A DNA stretch of 64,000 bases from Actinomyces sp. Marseille-P3109 (GTDB lineage Bacteria > Actinomycetota > Actinomycetes > Actinomycetales > Actinomycetaceae). The stretch spans positions 143,941 through 207,940 of the forward strand of contig NZ_OOHN01000008.1 of assembly GCF_900323545.1 (NCBI RefSeq), read 5' to 3'. Under the pieces are notes generated by a model. The model had not been told where the DNA came from. It did not search any database and was given only the letters and a program-made list of their open reading frames with translations. Positions 44,810 through 54,600 of the stretch are shown in pieces. Both the position numbers and the translations under genes were made by a program. Positions within the stretch are counted from its first letter, which is position 1, and every line of letters starts with the position of its first letter.

Positions 44810-46108
44810 TTGACCAACACCCCCGATGACCGTACTGGTGCTGAGCCGTCGATCGGAACGTCGACAGCGTCGCTGGCCGAGCCGCAGACGCTGGAGGGCG
44901 ACTGCACCGTCCCGCTGAGCGCCAACGTCGACCCGTCCGCCTGGCCCGAACCCGTTCAGGCCCTGGCGCGCGCGTCCGGGACCGGTACCTGGCCGAACAG
45001 CCTGGCCGAGCTGACCACTCTGCGTGTGGGCGGTCCGGTGGGCGCCTACGTCGAGGCCGCCACCCAGAGTGAGCTGACCGAGGCGATCCGCGAGGCCGAT
45101 GCCGCGGGCACGCCCGTCCTCGTCGTCGGCGGCGGCTCCAACATCATGGCCTCCGACGCAGGCTTCGACGGGCTCGTCATCCGCGACGCCCGCGCCGAGG
45201 TCTCGCTCGTCTCGGACTCGATGTGCGGCGGCGTCGAGGTGACGGCCACCGCCGGCACCACCTGGGACGACCTGGTGCGCGAGGCCATCGCCAGCCAGTG
45301 GGCCGGGTTCGCGCCCCTGTCCGGGATCCCCGGCACGGTAGGGGCCGCCCCGGTGCAGAACATCGGGGCCTACGGCGCCGAGGTCGCCGAGCTCATCGCC
45401 AGCGTGCGAGCCTGGGACCGCCTGCGCAACCGGGTGGTGTGGCTGGCCCTGGGCGAGCTGGGACTGGCCTACCGCGACTCCCGCCTCAAGCAGTCCCTCA
45501 CCGACGCGGAGGTCGGCGGTGGGCGTCTGTGGGGCCCGACCGGACGCTGGGTGGTCCTGGACGCCACCTTCGCCGTGCGGCAGGGCTCCCTGTCCTCCCG
45601 GGTCGCCTACTCCCAGCTGGCCGGCGCCCTCGGCGTCGAGCTGGGCGAGCGCGTGCCCGAGCGCGAGCTGCGCGAGGCGGTCCTCGAGCTGCGCCGCTCC
45701 AAGGGGATGGTCCTGGACAGCGCGGACCATGACACCTGGTCGGCCGGCTCCTTCTTCACCAACCCGATCCTGACCACGGCCGAGGCCGAGCTCCTGCCCG
45801 AGGACGCCCCTCGCTACCCGGTCACCGACCACTCCCAGGTGGTGCTCGGCACCAAGGAGGCCCCCGTCGTCGAGGGCCTGGTCAAGACCAGCGCCGCCTG
45901 GCTCATCGACCACGCCGGATTCACCAAGGGCTTCACGGTGGAGGCCGGGGCTCCGGCCGGGCTGTCCAGCAAGCACGTCCTGGCCCTGACCAACCGGGGC
46001 GGCGCCACCGGTGCGGACCTGGCACGCCTGCGCGACACGGTGGTGGCCGGTGTCCGTGATCGCTACGGCGTCACCCTCGTGCCCGAACCCGTCCAGGTCG
46101 GCTTCTAG
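44810..46108 (+). CDS. murB: UDP-N-acetylmuramate dehydrogenase MurB
   Basis: A 432-residue FAD enzyme reducing UDP-GlcNAc-enolpyruvate to UDP-MurNAc with NADPH, the second committed step of peptidoglycan synthesis. Visible: FAD domain TTLRVGGPVGAYVEAAT and VLVVGGGSNIMASDAGF, GIPGTVGAAPVQNIGAYG, catalytic Ser in SAGSFFTNP, and the C-terminal AAWLIDHAGFTKG. Start is TTG 44810, with AGTGGAGG 6 bases upstream. A 45-residue N-terminal extension precedes the conserved core; otherwise the length suits a type I enzyme. Confidence 0.96.
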   Translation: MTNTPDDRTGAEPSIGTSTASLAEPQTLEGDCTVPLSANVDPSAWPEPVQALARASGTGTWPNSLAELTTLRVGGPVGAYVEAATQSELTEAIREADAAGTPVLVVGGGSNIMASDAGFDGLVIRDARAEVSLVSDSMCGGVEVTATAGTTWDDLVREAIASQWAGFAPLSGIPGTVGAAPVQNIGAYGAEVAELIASVRAWDRLRNRVVWLALGELGLAYRDSRLKQSLTDAEVGGGRLWGPTGRWVVLDATFAVRQGSLSSRVAYSQLAGALGVELGERVPERELREAVLELRRSKGMVLDSADHDTWSAGSFFTNPILTTAEAELLPEDAPRYPVTDHSQVVLGTKEAPVVEGLVKTSAAWLIDHAGFTKGFTVEAGAPAGLSSKHVLALTNRGGATGADLARLRDTVVAGVRDRYGVTLVPEPVQVGF

Positions 46109-46140
46109 ACGCCCGGCTCAAGCGGGCTGGAGGCCTCGCC

Positions 46141-47184
46141 TCAGTCGGTCTCGGGACGCGTGGCCGGGTCGGGAGCCGCCAGCCAGACGTCCACCTCGGC
46201 CAGCCAGGCCCGCTTGGCCGTCGGCGAGGCCAGTGAGGCACGGATCGAGGCGCGGGCCAGCTCGGCCAGCTCGACGTCGTCACAGCCCAGGGCCCGGGCG
46301 ATCTCGTACTGGTTGACGAGCCGGGACTGGAAGAGCAGCGGGTCGTCGGCGCTCAGGGCGATCTGCGCGCCGTGACTCATGAGCGTGCGCAGGGGGACGT
46401 TGTCGGGGCTTCGGTAGACGCCCAGGCTCACGTTGGAGGCGGGGCAGACCTCGAGGCTGATGCCGGCGGCGACGATCGCGTCCAGCAGCTCGGGGTCCTC
46501 TCCGGCGCGCACCCCGTGGCCCAGCCGTGTGGGACCGAGTGCGGAGACGACGTCGCGCAGGTGGTCGGGTCCCAGGAGCTCGCCGCCGTGCGGCATGGAG
46601 GCGAGCCCGCCCCGGCGGGCGATGGCGAAGGCCCGCTCCCAGGAGGAGGTCTGTCCGGCGCGCTCGTCGTTGGACAGGCCGAAGCCGACCACCTCTCCCG
46701 GCTGATCCCCGGCGTAGCGCACCGCCAGACGGGCGAGCGTGCGGGCATCCAAGGGGTGGCGCATCCGGGAGGCCGCCACGATGACGGCCACCTCCACGCC
46801 GGTCAGGGCGGTGGCCTGCTTGGCGGCGTCGAGGATGATCTCCAGGGCGGGGGTGATCCCTCCGACGAAGGGGGCGTAGCTGGTGGGGTCGACCTGGATC
46901 TCCAGGCGGAGCGAGCCCTCGGCGGCGTCATCGAGCGCAGCCTCCAGGACGATGCGGCGCATGACCTCCTCGGTGCGCACCAGGGCCCGGGCCGTGTCGT
47001 AGGCGCGTTGGAAGCGGAACCAGCCGCGCCGGTCGGCGGGCACGCGCAGGGGATCGCCGTCCAGGAAGCTGGAGGGCAGGCGCGTGCGCGAGGACGAGGC
47101 CAGCTCGATGAGGGTGTCCAGGCGCATCGACCCCGTGAAGTGCAGGTGCAGATGCGCCTTGGGCAGGGTGGCGAGGTCGCGCAT
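46141..47184 (-). CDS. add: Adenosine deaminase family protein
   Basis: A 347-residue zinc-dependent purine deaminase. Metal ligands: HLHFTGSM (HxH) at the N-terminus, a His in LASMPHGGELLG next to the catalytic Glu, and the Asp pair in LSADDPLLF; CPASNVSLGVY is also typical. Canonical adenosine deaminases have HLHLDG; HLHFTG marks an actinobacterial branch, so adenosine is likely but aminodeoxyfutalosine or another purine is possible. ATG 47184 follows GGAAG at 9 bases; a TTG at 47226 is a poorer alternative. Convergent with murB. Confidence 0.88.
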   Translation of the reverse strand: MRDLATLPKAHLHLHFTGSMRLDTLIELASSSRTRLPSSFLDGDPLRVPADRRGWFRFQRAYDTARALVRTEEVMRRIVLEAALDDAAEGSLRLEIQVDPTSYAPFVGGITPALEIILDAAKQATALTGVEVAVIVAASRMRHPLDARTLARLAVRYAGDQPGEVVGFGLSNDERAGQTSSWERAFAIARRGGLASMPHGGELLGPDHLRDVVSALGPTRLGHGVRAGEDPELLDAIVAAGISLEVCPASNVSLGVYRSPDNVPLRTLMSHGAQIALSADDPLLFQSRLVNQYEIARALGCDDVELAELARASIRASLASPTAKRAWLAEVDVWLAAPDPATRPETD

Positions 47185-47528
47185 GGGTGGATTCTTCCAC
47201 GTGCCCGCCGACCTCCTCACCCGCAACGTCTCTGCGCGCGGCCGATGACGCTCGCCGTGTCACGATGGGAGGCCTTTCCGGGGTTCGGCGGGTGTTTCCG
47301 GTGAGGGGAGAATGCTGGGACCTGCGCGGATGGGATCCGTGGGGCCGGCGAGCGTGCTCCAACTCGGCCTAAAAGTCTCCCGAAGTGACAGATGTGCTGC
47401 GCGAGAGGCAAAATTCGCCTCTGTTGAATCGTCCCGGTGCGGCGAGCCGACTGTCGCTTCCGCTGTTGCCGAACACCAGAGGCCGATTTAGCGGCGAACC
47501 ATCAGGTGGGTGGGGCAGACTAACTGTC
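47185..47528. other. 344-base divergent intergenic region
   Basis: Holds the promoters of the deaminase (minus) and the APH-like gene (plus). One small hairpin, AGAGGC-AAAATTC-GCCTCT (47404-47422), lies about 110 bases before the APH-like start. No gene seen. Confidence 0.5.
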
Positions 47529-48776
47529 ATGAACCACTCGTCGGCGTCCCAGGAGCCCGAGGAGGTGGCTCTGCTGACGGGGCCGCGCGCCTCGTCCGTG
47601 CTCTCCGCCGCCCTCGCCCCGGCCGGCCAGCGCCTGGCCAGCTGGGAGGTCCACTCGGTCCATCACCGCCCCGGTGCGGGCGTGTCGGTGGGGTACACGG
47701 CCGTTGTCGTCGCGCCCAACGGGCGTTCCACCACTGAGTACCTGTGCGCCACGACGGCGCGCCTGTCCAACCCGCACGCCCCGGGGCTGACGCGGGTGGC
47801 CCCCACCGGCGGGGACGGCCCCGCGGTCCACGTGTGGCGCCACCCGGCCGACCCCGAGCTTCCGGGGCTGGTGGTGGCCTGCACCCCCTCGTTGCTCTCG
47901 GCCCGGATCGGCACCCAGGTCAAGGCCACGATGGTCGCCTACCGACCCACACGCCGCGCCGTCGTGCGTGCCACCTTCCCTGACGAGACCACTGCCTACG
48001 CCAAGGTCCTGCGCCCGAGCCAGGCACCCTCCTTCGCCCAGCGCCACCGCCTGCTGACTGCCTCCGGCGTGCCGGCGCCCGAGGTCCTGCGCGAGGACCC
48101 TGATGGGCTCGTGCTGCTGTCCACCGGCCGGGGTGTGGCCCTGTCCGGCCTGCTGTCCCAGGGCATGAGCGTCTCGCGCAGCGAGCGCGTCTTCAACGGC
48201 CTCATCTCCCTGCTGGACGCCCTGCCGGCCAGCGCCATGCAGCTGCCCGCACACGCCGCCTGGTCCGAGCGGGCCCGCCACTACGCGCACGCCGCCGCCA
48301 CGGTCCTGCCCGAGCACGCCGCTCGCGCCCGGGCCGTGGCCGAGGGGGTCGAGCAGCTCATGGCCGCCTCCGACGCCGGCAGACCGGTCCCGGTCCATGG
48401 CGACTTCTACGAGGCGAACGTCCTCATGGAGGGTGAGAACGTCACCAGCCTGCTCGATGTCGACTCCCTGGGGCCCGGCTACCGGGTCGACGACCTGGCC
48501 TGCCTTCTGGGGCACGTCAGCGTCCTGGACCACCTGGCACCCGCCTCCTACCCGAAGCTTCGCCCCATCCTGGAGACCTGGACCCGCATGGCCGAGCAGC
48601 AGGTGGACCCGGTCTCGCTGCGAGCCCGGTGCGCCGGCGTCGTCCTGTCCCTGGTGGCCGGCGCCCGCCGCGAGGACGGCGGCCCCTGGCGCCCCGACGC
48701 CGAGGGACGCCTGGCCCGTGCTGAGACCTGGCTGGCGCAGGGCCGCGAGATCCAGGCCCGCCGCGGGGCCCACTGA
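47529..48776 (+). CDS. Aminoglycoside phosphotransferase (APH)-fold kinase of unknown substrate
   Basis: A 415-residue protein with a kinase fold of the APH/choline-kinase type. The catalytic loop is PVPVHGDFYEANVLME and the Mg-binding Asp is in SLLDVDSLGPGYRVDDLACL. The N-terminal lobe includes AYAKVLRPSQ with a likely ATP Lys. Actinobacterial relatives phosphorylate small molecules or are maltokinase-like; no aminoglycoside resistance should be assumed. ATG 47529 lacks a strong ribosome site; the frame opens at 47385. It ends just before a palindromic repeat and a convergent envelope gene. Confidence 0.8.
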   Translation: MNHSSASQEPEEVALLTGPRASSVLSAALAPAGQRLASWEVHSVHHRPGAGVSVGYTAVVVAPNGRSTTEYLCATTARLSNPHAPGLTRVAPTGGDGPAVHVWRHPADPELPGLVVACTPSLLSARIGTQVKATMVAYRPTRRAVVRATFPDETTAYAKVLRPSQAPSFAQRHRLLTASGVPAPEVLREDPDGLVLLSTGRGVALSGLLSQGMSVSRSERVFNGLISLLDALPASAMQLPAHAAWSERARHYAHAAATVLPEHAARARAVAEGVEQLMAASDAGRPVPVHGDFYEANVLMEGENVTSLLDVDSLGPGYRVDDLACLLGHVSVLDHLAPASYPKLRPILETWTRMAEQQVDPVSLRARCAGVVLSLVAGARREDGGPWRPDAEGRLARAETWLAQGREIQARRGAH

Positions 48777-48792
48777 GTTCGCCGACTTCACG

Positions 48793-48861
48793 CCGAGCCG
48801 GGCATTCTTCGCGCTGCCCCACAGAAACTCTGTCGGTCTCGGCGAAACATGCCCGGCTCGG
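48793..48861. repeat. Palindromic element, copy 2
   Basis: A 69-base imperfect inverted repeat: CCGAGCCGGGCATTCTTCGC (48793-48812) against GCGAAACATGCCCGGCTCGG (48842-48861), with an inner ACAGA/TCTGT stem. The left arm matches copy 1, the right arm matches copy 3. It lies between convergent genes and may also act as a terminator. Confidence 0.85.
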
Positions 48862-48866
48862 GGTGG

Positions 48867-49976
48867 TCAGAAACTGATGTGCGACTCTCTGGAGATGGTG
48901 AATCCGCGGCCGGTGATCGTGTTCCAGCACGTCATCCCCTTGGACTGCGAGGCGCAGGCGTAGTCGGAGAAGACCGTGGTCTCCCCGTACTGGAGCGTGT
49001 GGAAGGTGTCGCCCGGCTGTCCCAGGTACTCCTCTCCGCAGCGGACCTCGGTTCGGCCGGCGAGCGCCACGATGGAGAACTCCCGATCGGGACAGTCCTG
49101 CATCCCGGAGGAGGCGTAGCTCCGCTCCAGGATGGAGCAGCCGACCCCTTCGTCGTAGAGCACGCAGGAGATGTTCTTCGACGGAGTGTCCACGTACTGG
49201 TAGGAGTACGTCTGAGCCTGCGGGGGAAGAGTCGGTCCGTTGGAGGGCATCGGCGCCGCCCCGGCCTCGGTGGTGGCGTCCGCGGTGGGCTGGGCGGCCT
49301 GCCCCGCCGAGGTGCCCTCGGTCTGGGCGGGGGCTGCTGCCGCGGAAGCGGCTGAAACCATCTTCGTCTCCGACTGCCGACCCCGATTCGCCAGCAGCAT
49401 GCCGGCGAAGGTCCCGGCAGCGGCGACGGCCAGGACCAGCGTGATGACCAGAGCGGCTATCAGTCCGTTGTGAGATCTGGAACGGGGCTCAGACGGATCG
49501 ACAGGCGGTGCCTGCGCAGCCACCGGTGCTGGCGCGGGCCCTGGATCCGGCCGGTTCGGCCCCGATGCCGGTAGCGGGTACATCGTCGTCGGCATCGCCG
49601 GTGAGGTCTCCAGGACCACCGTCTGAGGAACCGTCTGCGCCGTCGTTCCCACAGGAGTCCCGGTGCACGGGGAGACGGTGTACGGCGAGAAGCTGTAGTC
49701 GGCGGTCGAGGCCGAGGGCAGGGCCGCGGTCTCAGCCGTCCTGAGGCGGACCGAGCCGGACGCGGTCGTCGCGCTCACCGGGGACGCGGGTGACACCTGA
49801 GACAAGTCGCCCGCGCCCATCTGGAGAACCTGCTCGCGCAGCACCGCGGGGAGCGCGGGATTGGCGGCGACAACGGGCCGCAGATCAGGAAAGGCCCTGG
49901 CGAGGTACTCCAGCACCTCGGGCTCGGTACTGGGATCGGCGGCACGACGTTCATCGTCGGGAGTGTGAGCGGGCAC
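48867..49976 (-). CDS. Membrane protein with LRV-type N-terminus and extracytoplasmic DUF6636-like domain
   Basis: A 369-residue protein of unknown function. The N-terminus (AADPSTEPEVLEYLARAFPD) resembles a leucine-rich-repeat-variant module. A Ser/Pro/Thr-rich linker leads to one membrane helix (GLIAALVITLVLAVAAAGTF, about residue 175) and a second linker. The outer C-terminal 120 residues contain four Cys pairs (SKNISCVLYDEGVGCSI through GMTCWNTITGRGF), the pattern of DUF6636 domains. Start is GTG 49976. It is bracketed by palindromic elements at 48793 and 50041. Confidence 0.75.
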   Translation of the reverse strand: MPAHTPDDERRAADPSTEPEVLEYLARAFPDLRPVVAANPALPAVLREQVLQMGAGDLSQVSPASPVSATTASGSVRLRTAETAALPSASTADYSFSPYTVSPCTGTPVGTTAQTVPQTVVLETSPAMPTTMYPLPASGPNRPDPGPAPAPVAAQAPPVDPSEPRSRSHNGLIAALVITLVLAVAAAGTFAGMLLANRGRQSETKMVSAASAAAAPAQTEGTSAGQAAQPTADATTEAGAAPMPSNGPTLPPQAQTYSYQYVDTPSKNISCVLYDEGVGCSILERSYASSGMQDCPDREFSIVALAGRTEVRCGEEYLGQPGDTFHTLQYGETTVFSDYACASQSKGMTCWNTITGRGFTISRESHISF

Positions 49977-50040
49977 AAATCGGATGATAGGTCCCGTCAG
50001 GATGCGGAAGACCCGTCCGCAACCACATTGGTATCAAACG

Positions 50041-50109
50041 CCGAGCCGGGCATGTTTCGCGGTGCCCCACAGAAATTCTGTCGGTCTCGGCGAAACATGC
50101 CCGGCTCGG
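50041..50109. repeat. Palindromic element, copy 3
   Basis: A 69-base element with a perfect 20-bp outer stem, CCGAGCCGGGCATGTTTCGC (50041-50060) against its complement (50090-50109), and an inner ACAGAAATTCTGT hairpin. It is almost identical to copy 2 except for the left arm and a few central bases. It lies between the start of the envelope gene and the stop of the aminotransferase gene. Confidence 0.9.
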
Positions 50110-50131
50110 GACAAAGAAACGGGGGCCGGTG

Positions 50132-51346
50132 CTACTCGACCTCGGCCAGGAGCGTCTGGACCCGGCCGACGCCCTCGGCCAGGTCGTCGTCGCCCAACGC
50201 GTAGGACAGCCGCAGGAAGCCCGAGGGCCCGAAGGCCTCACCGGGAACAACGGCGACCTCGGCGTGCTCGAGGATGAGCGCGGCCAGCGTGGCGGAGGTG
50301 TCGATCTCGGTGCCGCGCAGCGTGCGCCCGAGCAGCCCCTCGATACTGGGGTAGGCGTAGAAGGCGCCGCGCGGCACGGGCACGGTCAACCCCTTGATCT
50401 GCGAGAGCATCTCCACCATGGTGCGCCGGCGCCGGTCGAAGGCGGCGCGCATCTGCTCGACGGCGGCCAGGTCGCCGCTGACGGCCGCCAGCGCCGCGCG
50501 CTGCGAGACGTTGGCGACGTTGGAGGTCAGGTGGGACTGGAAGTTGGTGGCGGCCTTGATGACGTCGCTCGGGCCGATCATCCAGCCCACGCGCCAGCCG
50601 GTCATGGCGTAGGTCTTGGCCACGCCGTTGAGGACGATCGTCTGCTCGGCCAGCTCGGGAACCAGCTTGACGACGTGCGCGGCCCGGGCGCCGTCGTAGA
50701 GGAGGTGCTCGTAGATCTCGTCGGTGATGACCCAGATGCCGTGCTCCAGCGCCCACTGGCCGATGGCGGTGAGCTCTTCTGGCGTGTAGACCGAGCCGGT
50801 CGGGTTCGACGGCGAGCACAGCAGTAGCACCTTGGCGCGCTCCGTGCGAGCGGCCTCGAGCTGGTCCACGCTGACCTTGTAGTCCTGGTCCGCGCCGGCG
50901 AAGACCTCCACGGTAGTGCCCCCGGCCAGGGCGATGGCCTCGGGGTAGGTGGTCCAGTAGGGAGCGGGCAGCAGGACCTCGTCGCCGGGGTCGATGAGCG
51001 CGGCGAAGGCCTGGAAAACGGCCTGCTTGCCGCCGTTGGTCACCAGGATGTCGTCGGGGGAGACCTCGTAGCCGGAGTCGCGCAGCGTCTTGGCGGCGAT
51101 GGCCTCGCGCAGGACCGGCAGGCCCTTGGCGGGGGAGTACTTGTGGTTGGCCGGGTCCTTCGCAGCGGCGACGGCGGCCTCGACGATGTAGTCGGGGGTG
51201 GGGAAGTCGGGCTCTCCGGCACCGAAGCCGATGACCGGGCGGCCGGCGGCCTTGAGGGCCTTGGCCTTGGCGTCGACGGCCAGGGTGGCGGACGGGGCGA
51301 TGGCGGACAGGCGGGCGGAAACGCGGTGTGCGGGTGCAGGTGTCAC
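50132..51346 (-). CDS. Pyridoxal-phosphate aminotransferase class I (aspartate aminotransferase)
   Basis: A 404-residue fold-type I aminotransferase. The PLP Lys lies in [16 protein letters not shown], the substrate carboxylate-binding Arg in [11 protein letters not shown], and SNPTG in [13 protein letters not shown]. Pattern and length fit the 1-beta/Igamma aspartate aminotransferases of Gram-positives, which make aspartate from oxaloacetate and glutamate and may accept prephenate. Start is GTG 51346. It lies just upstream of tRNA-Trp on the opposite strand, as in other Actinomycetes. Confidence 0.93.
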   Translation of the reverse strand: MTPAPAHRVSARLSAIAPSATLAVDAKAKALKAAGRPVIGFGAGEPDFPTPDYIVEAAVAAAKDPANHKYSPAKGLPVLREAIAAKTLRDSGYEVSPDDILVTNGGKQAVFQAFAALIDPGDEVLLPAPYWTTYPEAIALAGGTTVEVFAGADQDYKVSVDQLEAARTERAKVLLLCSPSNPTGSVYTPEELTAIGQWALEHGIWVITDEIYEHLLYDGARAAHVVKLVPELAEQTIVLNGVAKTYAMTGWRVGWMIGPSDVIKAATNFQSHLTSNVANVSQRAALAAVSGDLAAVEQMRAAFDRRRRTMVEMLSQIKGLTVPVPRGAFYAYPSIEGLLGRTLRGTEIDTSATLAALILEHAEVAVVPGEAFGPSGFLRLSYALGDDDLAEGVGRVQTLLAEVE

Positions 51347-51502
51347 TCGACCATGGTCCCACGACGCATGAAATCTGCATGTCGAAAACGGGTCCGCCCG
51401 GCGAGGCGTACGCCCATGGAGCCGCTCGCTCCAGCGTGGCGCACCCCACGGCCTGCGGTTACCGCAAATGTCTGCTGGTGTGGCAGACTAGAGCACCGCT
51501 GA

Positions 51503-51575
51503 AGGGCAGTGGCGCAATTGGTAGCGCACCGGTCTCCAAAACCGGCGGTTGTGGGTTCGAGTCCCGCCTGCCCTG
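51503..51575 (+). tRNA. tRNA-Trp (CCA anticodon)
   Basis: A 73-base cloverleaf: acceptor AGGGCAG/CTGCCCT, D arm GCGC...GCGC with AATTGGTA, anticodon stem CCGGT/ACCGG around CTCCAAA (anticodon CCA), T arm GTGGG-TTCGAGT-CCCGC, discriminator G. The 3' CCA is not encoded. It sits about 100 bases before secE, the classical actinobacterial order. Confidence 0.97.
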
Positions 51576-51671
51576 CTGAGAACGGCGGATCTGTCGGGAG
51601 ATCCCGTCGGTTTCGTCTTCTCCCCGCTGTGCGGGAACTGACCTAACCGTCGACCCTGAGGATCCAGATTC

Positions 51672-51908
51672 ATGAGCGAGAGCGCACGCGCCGCGGCAGG
51701 CAAGCCGGGCAGGAAGCGCGGCTTCTTCGGGCGCATCGCCCTGTTCGTCCGCCAGGTCATTGACGAGCTGCGCAAGGTTGTCTGGCCCACCATGAATGAG
51801 CTGTGGACCTACTTCACGGTGGTCGTCGTCTTCATCATCGCCATCATGGCCTTCACCGGGGTGCTGGACTTCGCCTTCAACCGGGCCGTCATGTGGCTCT
51901 TCGCCTGA
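51672..51908 (+). CDS. secE: Preprotein translocase subunit SecE
   Basis: A 78-residue single-pass membrane subunit of SecYEG. The conserved amphipathic helix RQVIDELRKVVWPTMNELWT is followed by one membrane segment (FTVVVVFIIAIMAFTGVLDF). Start ATG 51672 with GAGGA. Order tRNA-Trp, secE, nusG, rplK, rplA supports the call. Confidence 0.97.
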   Translation: MSESARAAAGKPGRKRGFFGRIALFVRQVIDELRKVVWPTMNELWTYFTVVVVFIIAIMAFTGVLDFAFNRAVMWLFA

Positions 51909-52045
51909 TCGACTTACGTCGTCGGCTGCCGCGCTCTCTCACCGCGGGCCACCGGTCCCGTCTCTGACCGCTTCACTCACCGCCGCTGCCGCCCGGGCAG
52001 CTCGTAGCATCCGCTCGTCTCACGCCACTGGAAAGCAGGTACACC

Positions 52046-52891
52046 ATGTCTGAGGACGTCTCCTCGCAGACCACCCCCGACGACGGCGAGGTCCTCGCCT
52101 CGCTCGCCGCCGACGACGTCGTTGAGGCCGACGCGGTCGTCGAGCCTGCGGCCGACGACGCCGATGCCGCTGCCGAGGTCGATGACGCCATCGAGGCCGT
52201 CAATGCGGCCGAGCCGGCTCAGGACACCCACGTCGTCGACCCGCTGGCCGAGTTCCGGCGCCAGATGTCCGCCCTGCCGGGCCAGTGGTACGTGCTGCAC
52301 ACCTACTCCGGCTATGAGCGCCGCGTGGCCACCGACATCATGGCCCGTGCCGAGAACTTCGAGGTCGAGGACTACATCTTCGACGCCACCGTCCCCATGG
52401 AGACGGTGATCGAGATCAAGAACGGCAACAAGAAGAAGGAAGTCTCCCGGGTGCGCATCCCCGGCTACGTGTTCGTGCGCATGGACCTGGACGACCCGGA
52501 GACCTCCGACAAGGTGTGGCGCACCATCAAGGACACCCCGGCCGTCACCGGCTTCGTGGGGGACCGCTACAACCCGGTGCCGCTGACCTTCGAGGAGGCC
52601 GTCGCCCAGCTCGGCCCCACGCCCGAGGAGATCGCCGCCAAGGAGGCCGCGGCCGTCGAGGCCACCGCCCCCGAGTCCGGCTCCGGCACCCAGATCGCCA
52701 CTGGCGGCCAGGTCTTCGAGGTCGCCTTCGAGGTCGGCGAGTCCGTCATCGTCACCGACGGCCCCTTCGACTCCCTGCCGGCCACGATCTCCGAGATCCA
52801 CCCCGAGACCCAGAAGCTCCAGGTGCTCATCTCCCTGTTCGGCCGCGACACCCCGGCCGAGCTCTCCTTCACCCAGGTCGCCAAGATCTAA
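52046..52891 (+). CDS. nusG: Transcription termination/antitermination protein NusG
   Basis: A 281-residue transcription-elongation factor linking RNA polymerase to ribosomes or Rho. An acidic, Ala/Asp-rich N-terminal extension of about 70 residues, common in Actinobacteria, precedes the NGN domain ([33 protein letters not shown]). The C-terminal KOW domain is [21 protein letters not shown] short acidic insert (about residues 195-220) separates them. ATG 52046 is preceded by GGAAAGCAGG. Cotranscribed with secE by position. Confidence 0.97.
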   Translation: MSEDVSSQTTPDDGEVLASLAADDVVEADAVVEPAADDADAAAEVDDAIEAVNAAEPAQDTHVVDPLAEFRRQMSALPGQWYVLHTYSGYERRVATDIMARAENFEVEDYIFDATVPMETVIEIKNGNKKKEVSRVRIPGYVFVRMDLDDPETSDKVWRTIKDTPAVTGFVGDRYNPVPLTFEEAVAQLGPTPEEIAAKEAAAVEATAPESGSGTQIATGGQVFEVAFEVGESVIVTDGPFDSLPATISEIHPETQKLQVLISLFGRDTPAELSFTQVAKI

Positions 52892-53153
52892 GGCCGACCT
52901 GAGTCGAGGCTTCCGTCATCCGCCGTGGCCCGACGACGCTCGTCCTGCGCCGTCGGGCCAATGGCCGCCCGGCCCGCGAGGTCGGATACCGCACGGGAGC
53001 CACGTATCACAGGCCGTCGTCCTGTGATACCGCGCACCGGGCGCCCTGAGCGGCTCCGCGGAGGGCTACGATGAGCGCTTGTGCGTGCGCATGCACCCAC
53101 GGCTGCACGGCAGGCGTGCAGCACATCCGGACAAGCAAGAAGGACCCATACCT

Positions 53154-53585
53154 ATGGCCCCCAAGAAGAAGGTCGCCGGGCTGATCAAGCTCCAGATCCA
53201 GGCCGGCCAGGCCAACCCCGCACCGCCGATCGGCCCCGCCCTGGGTGCCCACGGCGTCAACATCATGGAGTTCTGCAAGGCGTACAACGCCGCGACCGAG
53301 TCGCAGCGCGGCAACGTCATCCCCGTGGAGATCACCGTCTACGAGGACCGCTCCTTCACCTTCATCACCAAGACCCCGCCGGCCGCCGAGCTCATCAAGA
53401 AGGCCGCGGGCATCCCCAAGGGCTCCGCCACCCCTCACACCGTCAAGGTGGCCTCCCTGACCCAGGCTCAGGTCCGTGAGATCGCCGAGTCCAAGATGCC
53501 CGACCTCAACGCCAACGACGTCGATGCCGCCGCGAAGATCATCGCCGGCACCGCCCGCTCCATGGGCATCACCATCGAGGCCTGA
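53154..53585 (+). CDS. rplK: 50S ribosomal protein L11
   Basis: A 143-residue protein of the GTPase-associated centre, also the target of thiopeptides. Begins [20 protein letters not shown], with [20 protein letters not shown] and [15 protein letters not shown]. Length is standard. ATG 53154 is chosen over the open frame from 53079 because it gives the conserved N-terminus; AAGAAGGA lies upstream. Confidence 0.98.
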   Translation: MAPKKKVAGLIKLQIQAGQANPAPPIGPALGAHGVNIMEFCKAYNAATESQRGNVIPVEITVYEDRSFTFITKTPPAAELIKKAAGIPKGSATPHTVKVASLTQAQVREIAESKMPDLNANDVDAAAKIIAGTARSMGITIEA

Positions 53586-53683
53586 GGCACCCGCCGGTCT
53601 GCCGGCCCTCTCAATTCAATCCCCATACGAAACCGTGGAAGGGCCTCGCGCGGCCCGAACACCACGACTGCAAGGAGAAGCAG

Positions 53684-54373
53684 ATGACTAAGCGCTCCAA
53701 GGCCTACCGCGCCGCGGCTGAGAAGATCCAGTCCGGAGTCCTCTACACCCCGGCCGAGGCCATCCACCTGGCCAAGTCCACCTCCGTCACGAAGTTCGAC
53801 GCCACCGTAGACGTCGTCTTCCGCCTGGGCGTCGACCCTCGCAAGGCGGACCAGATGGTCCGTGGCACCGTGTCCCTGCCGCACGGTACCGGTAAGACCG
53901 CCCGCGTCGTCGTCTTCGCCCAGGGTGAGCGGGCCGAGCAGGCCCTCGCCGCCGGCGCGGACGAGGTCGGCGGCGACGAGCTCATCGAGAAGGTCGCCGG
54001 CGGCTACACGGACTTCGACGCCGCCGTGGCCACCCCCGACCTCATGGGCAAGGTCGGCCGCCTGGGTCGCGTCCTGGGCCCCCGTGGCCTCATGCCCAAC
54101 CCTCGCACCGGCACCGTGACGATGGACGTGGCCAAGGCCGTCTCCGACATCAAGGGCGGCCGCATCGAGTTCCGCGTTGACCGCGCCTCCAACCTCCACT
54201 TCATCATCGGCAAGGTCTCCTTCTCCGAGGAGCAGCTGGAGGCGAACTTCCAGGCCGCCCTGGAGGAGATCCTGCGCCTCAAGCCCTCGGCCTCGAAGGG
54301 CCGCTACATCCTCAAGGCCACCATCACTACCACCATGGGTCCCGGCATCCCGCTGGACGTCACCAAGGCCTGA
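53684..54373 (+). CDS. rplA: 50S ribosomal protein L1
   Basis: A 229-residue L1-stalk protein, also a translational repressor of its own operon in many bacteria. Signature [20 protein letters not shown] and [17 protein letters not shown] 53684 with AAGGAGAAG. It follows rplK by 98 bases and is followed by a strong terminator, so rplJ/rplL and rpoBC are not part of this transcript. Confidence 0.98.
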   Translation: MTKRSKAYRAAAEKIQSGVLYTPAEAIHLAKSTSVTKFDATVDVVFRLGVDPRKADQMVRGTVSLPHGTGKTARVVVFAQGERAEQALAAGADEVGGDELIEKVAGGYTDFDAAVATPDLMGKVGRLGRVLGPRGLMPNPRTGTVTMDVAKAVSDIKGGRIEFRVDRASNLHFIIGKVSFSEEQLEANFQAALEEILRLKPSASKGRYILKATITTTMGPGIPLDVTKA

Positions 54374-54389
54374 GGCTCTTTTCCTCACG

Positions 54390-54432
54390 ACGGCGTCGGC
54401 CGCCTCTCCGCGTGGGAGGCGGCCGACGCCGT
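54390..54432 (+). terminator. 17-bp perfect hairpin after rplA
   Basis: Arms 54390-54406 and 54416-54432 are exact complements (ACGGCGTCGGCCGCCTC), 9-base loop, starting 16 bases after the rplA stop. Confidence 0.85.
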
Positions 54433-54555
54433 TCTATGACTGTGCTCTACCCCGGGCAGTACGGGGGCGTCTGCCCATGGCCCGAGGGGTGCCTCGCTCA
54501 CTACGGTTCAGGCACCGGTGGAACACCTGGTGGGGGGGCGGAGCGTGAGAAGCCG

Positions 54556-54600
54556 GCCGTCCTCGTCCTTGTCCCTCCCTCTGGCAAGGACGAGGACGGC
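54556..54600 (+). terminator. Second 16-bp hairpin downstream of rplA
   Basis: Arms 54556-54571 (GCCGTCCTCGTCCTTG) and 54585-54600 pair perfectly, followed by CCTTCTGCTC. It may be a backup terminator or the end of an unrecognised short transcript. Confidence 0.6.

Noticed and set aside
47529..48776. Aminoglycoside resistance gene
   Set aside because: Only the general APH kinase fold is seen; the N-terminal part and context do not match known resistance enzymes.
51503..51575. tRNA-Trp as a possible attachment site of an integrated element
   Set aside because: No integrase, no repeated 3' tRNA end, and both flanks are conserved housekeeping genes.
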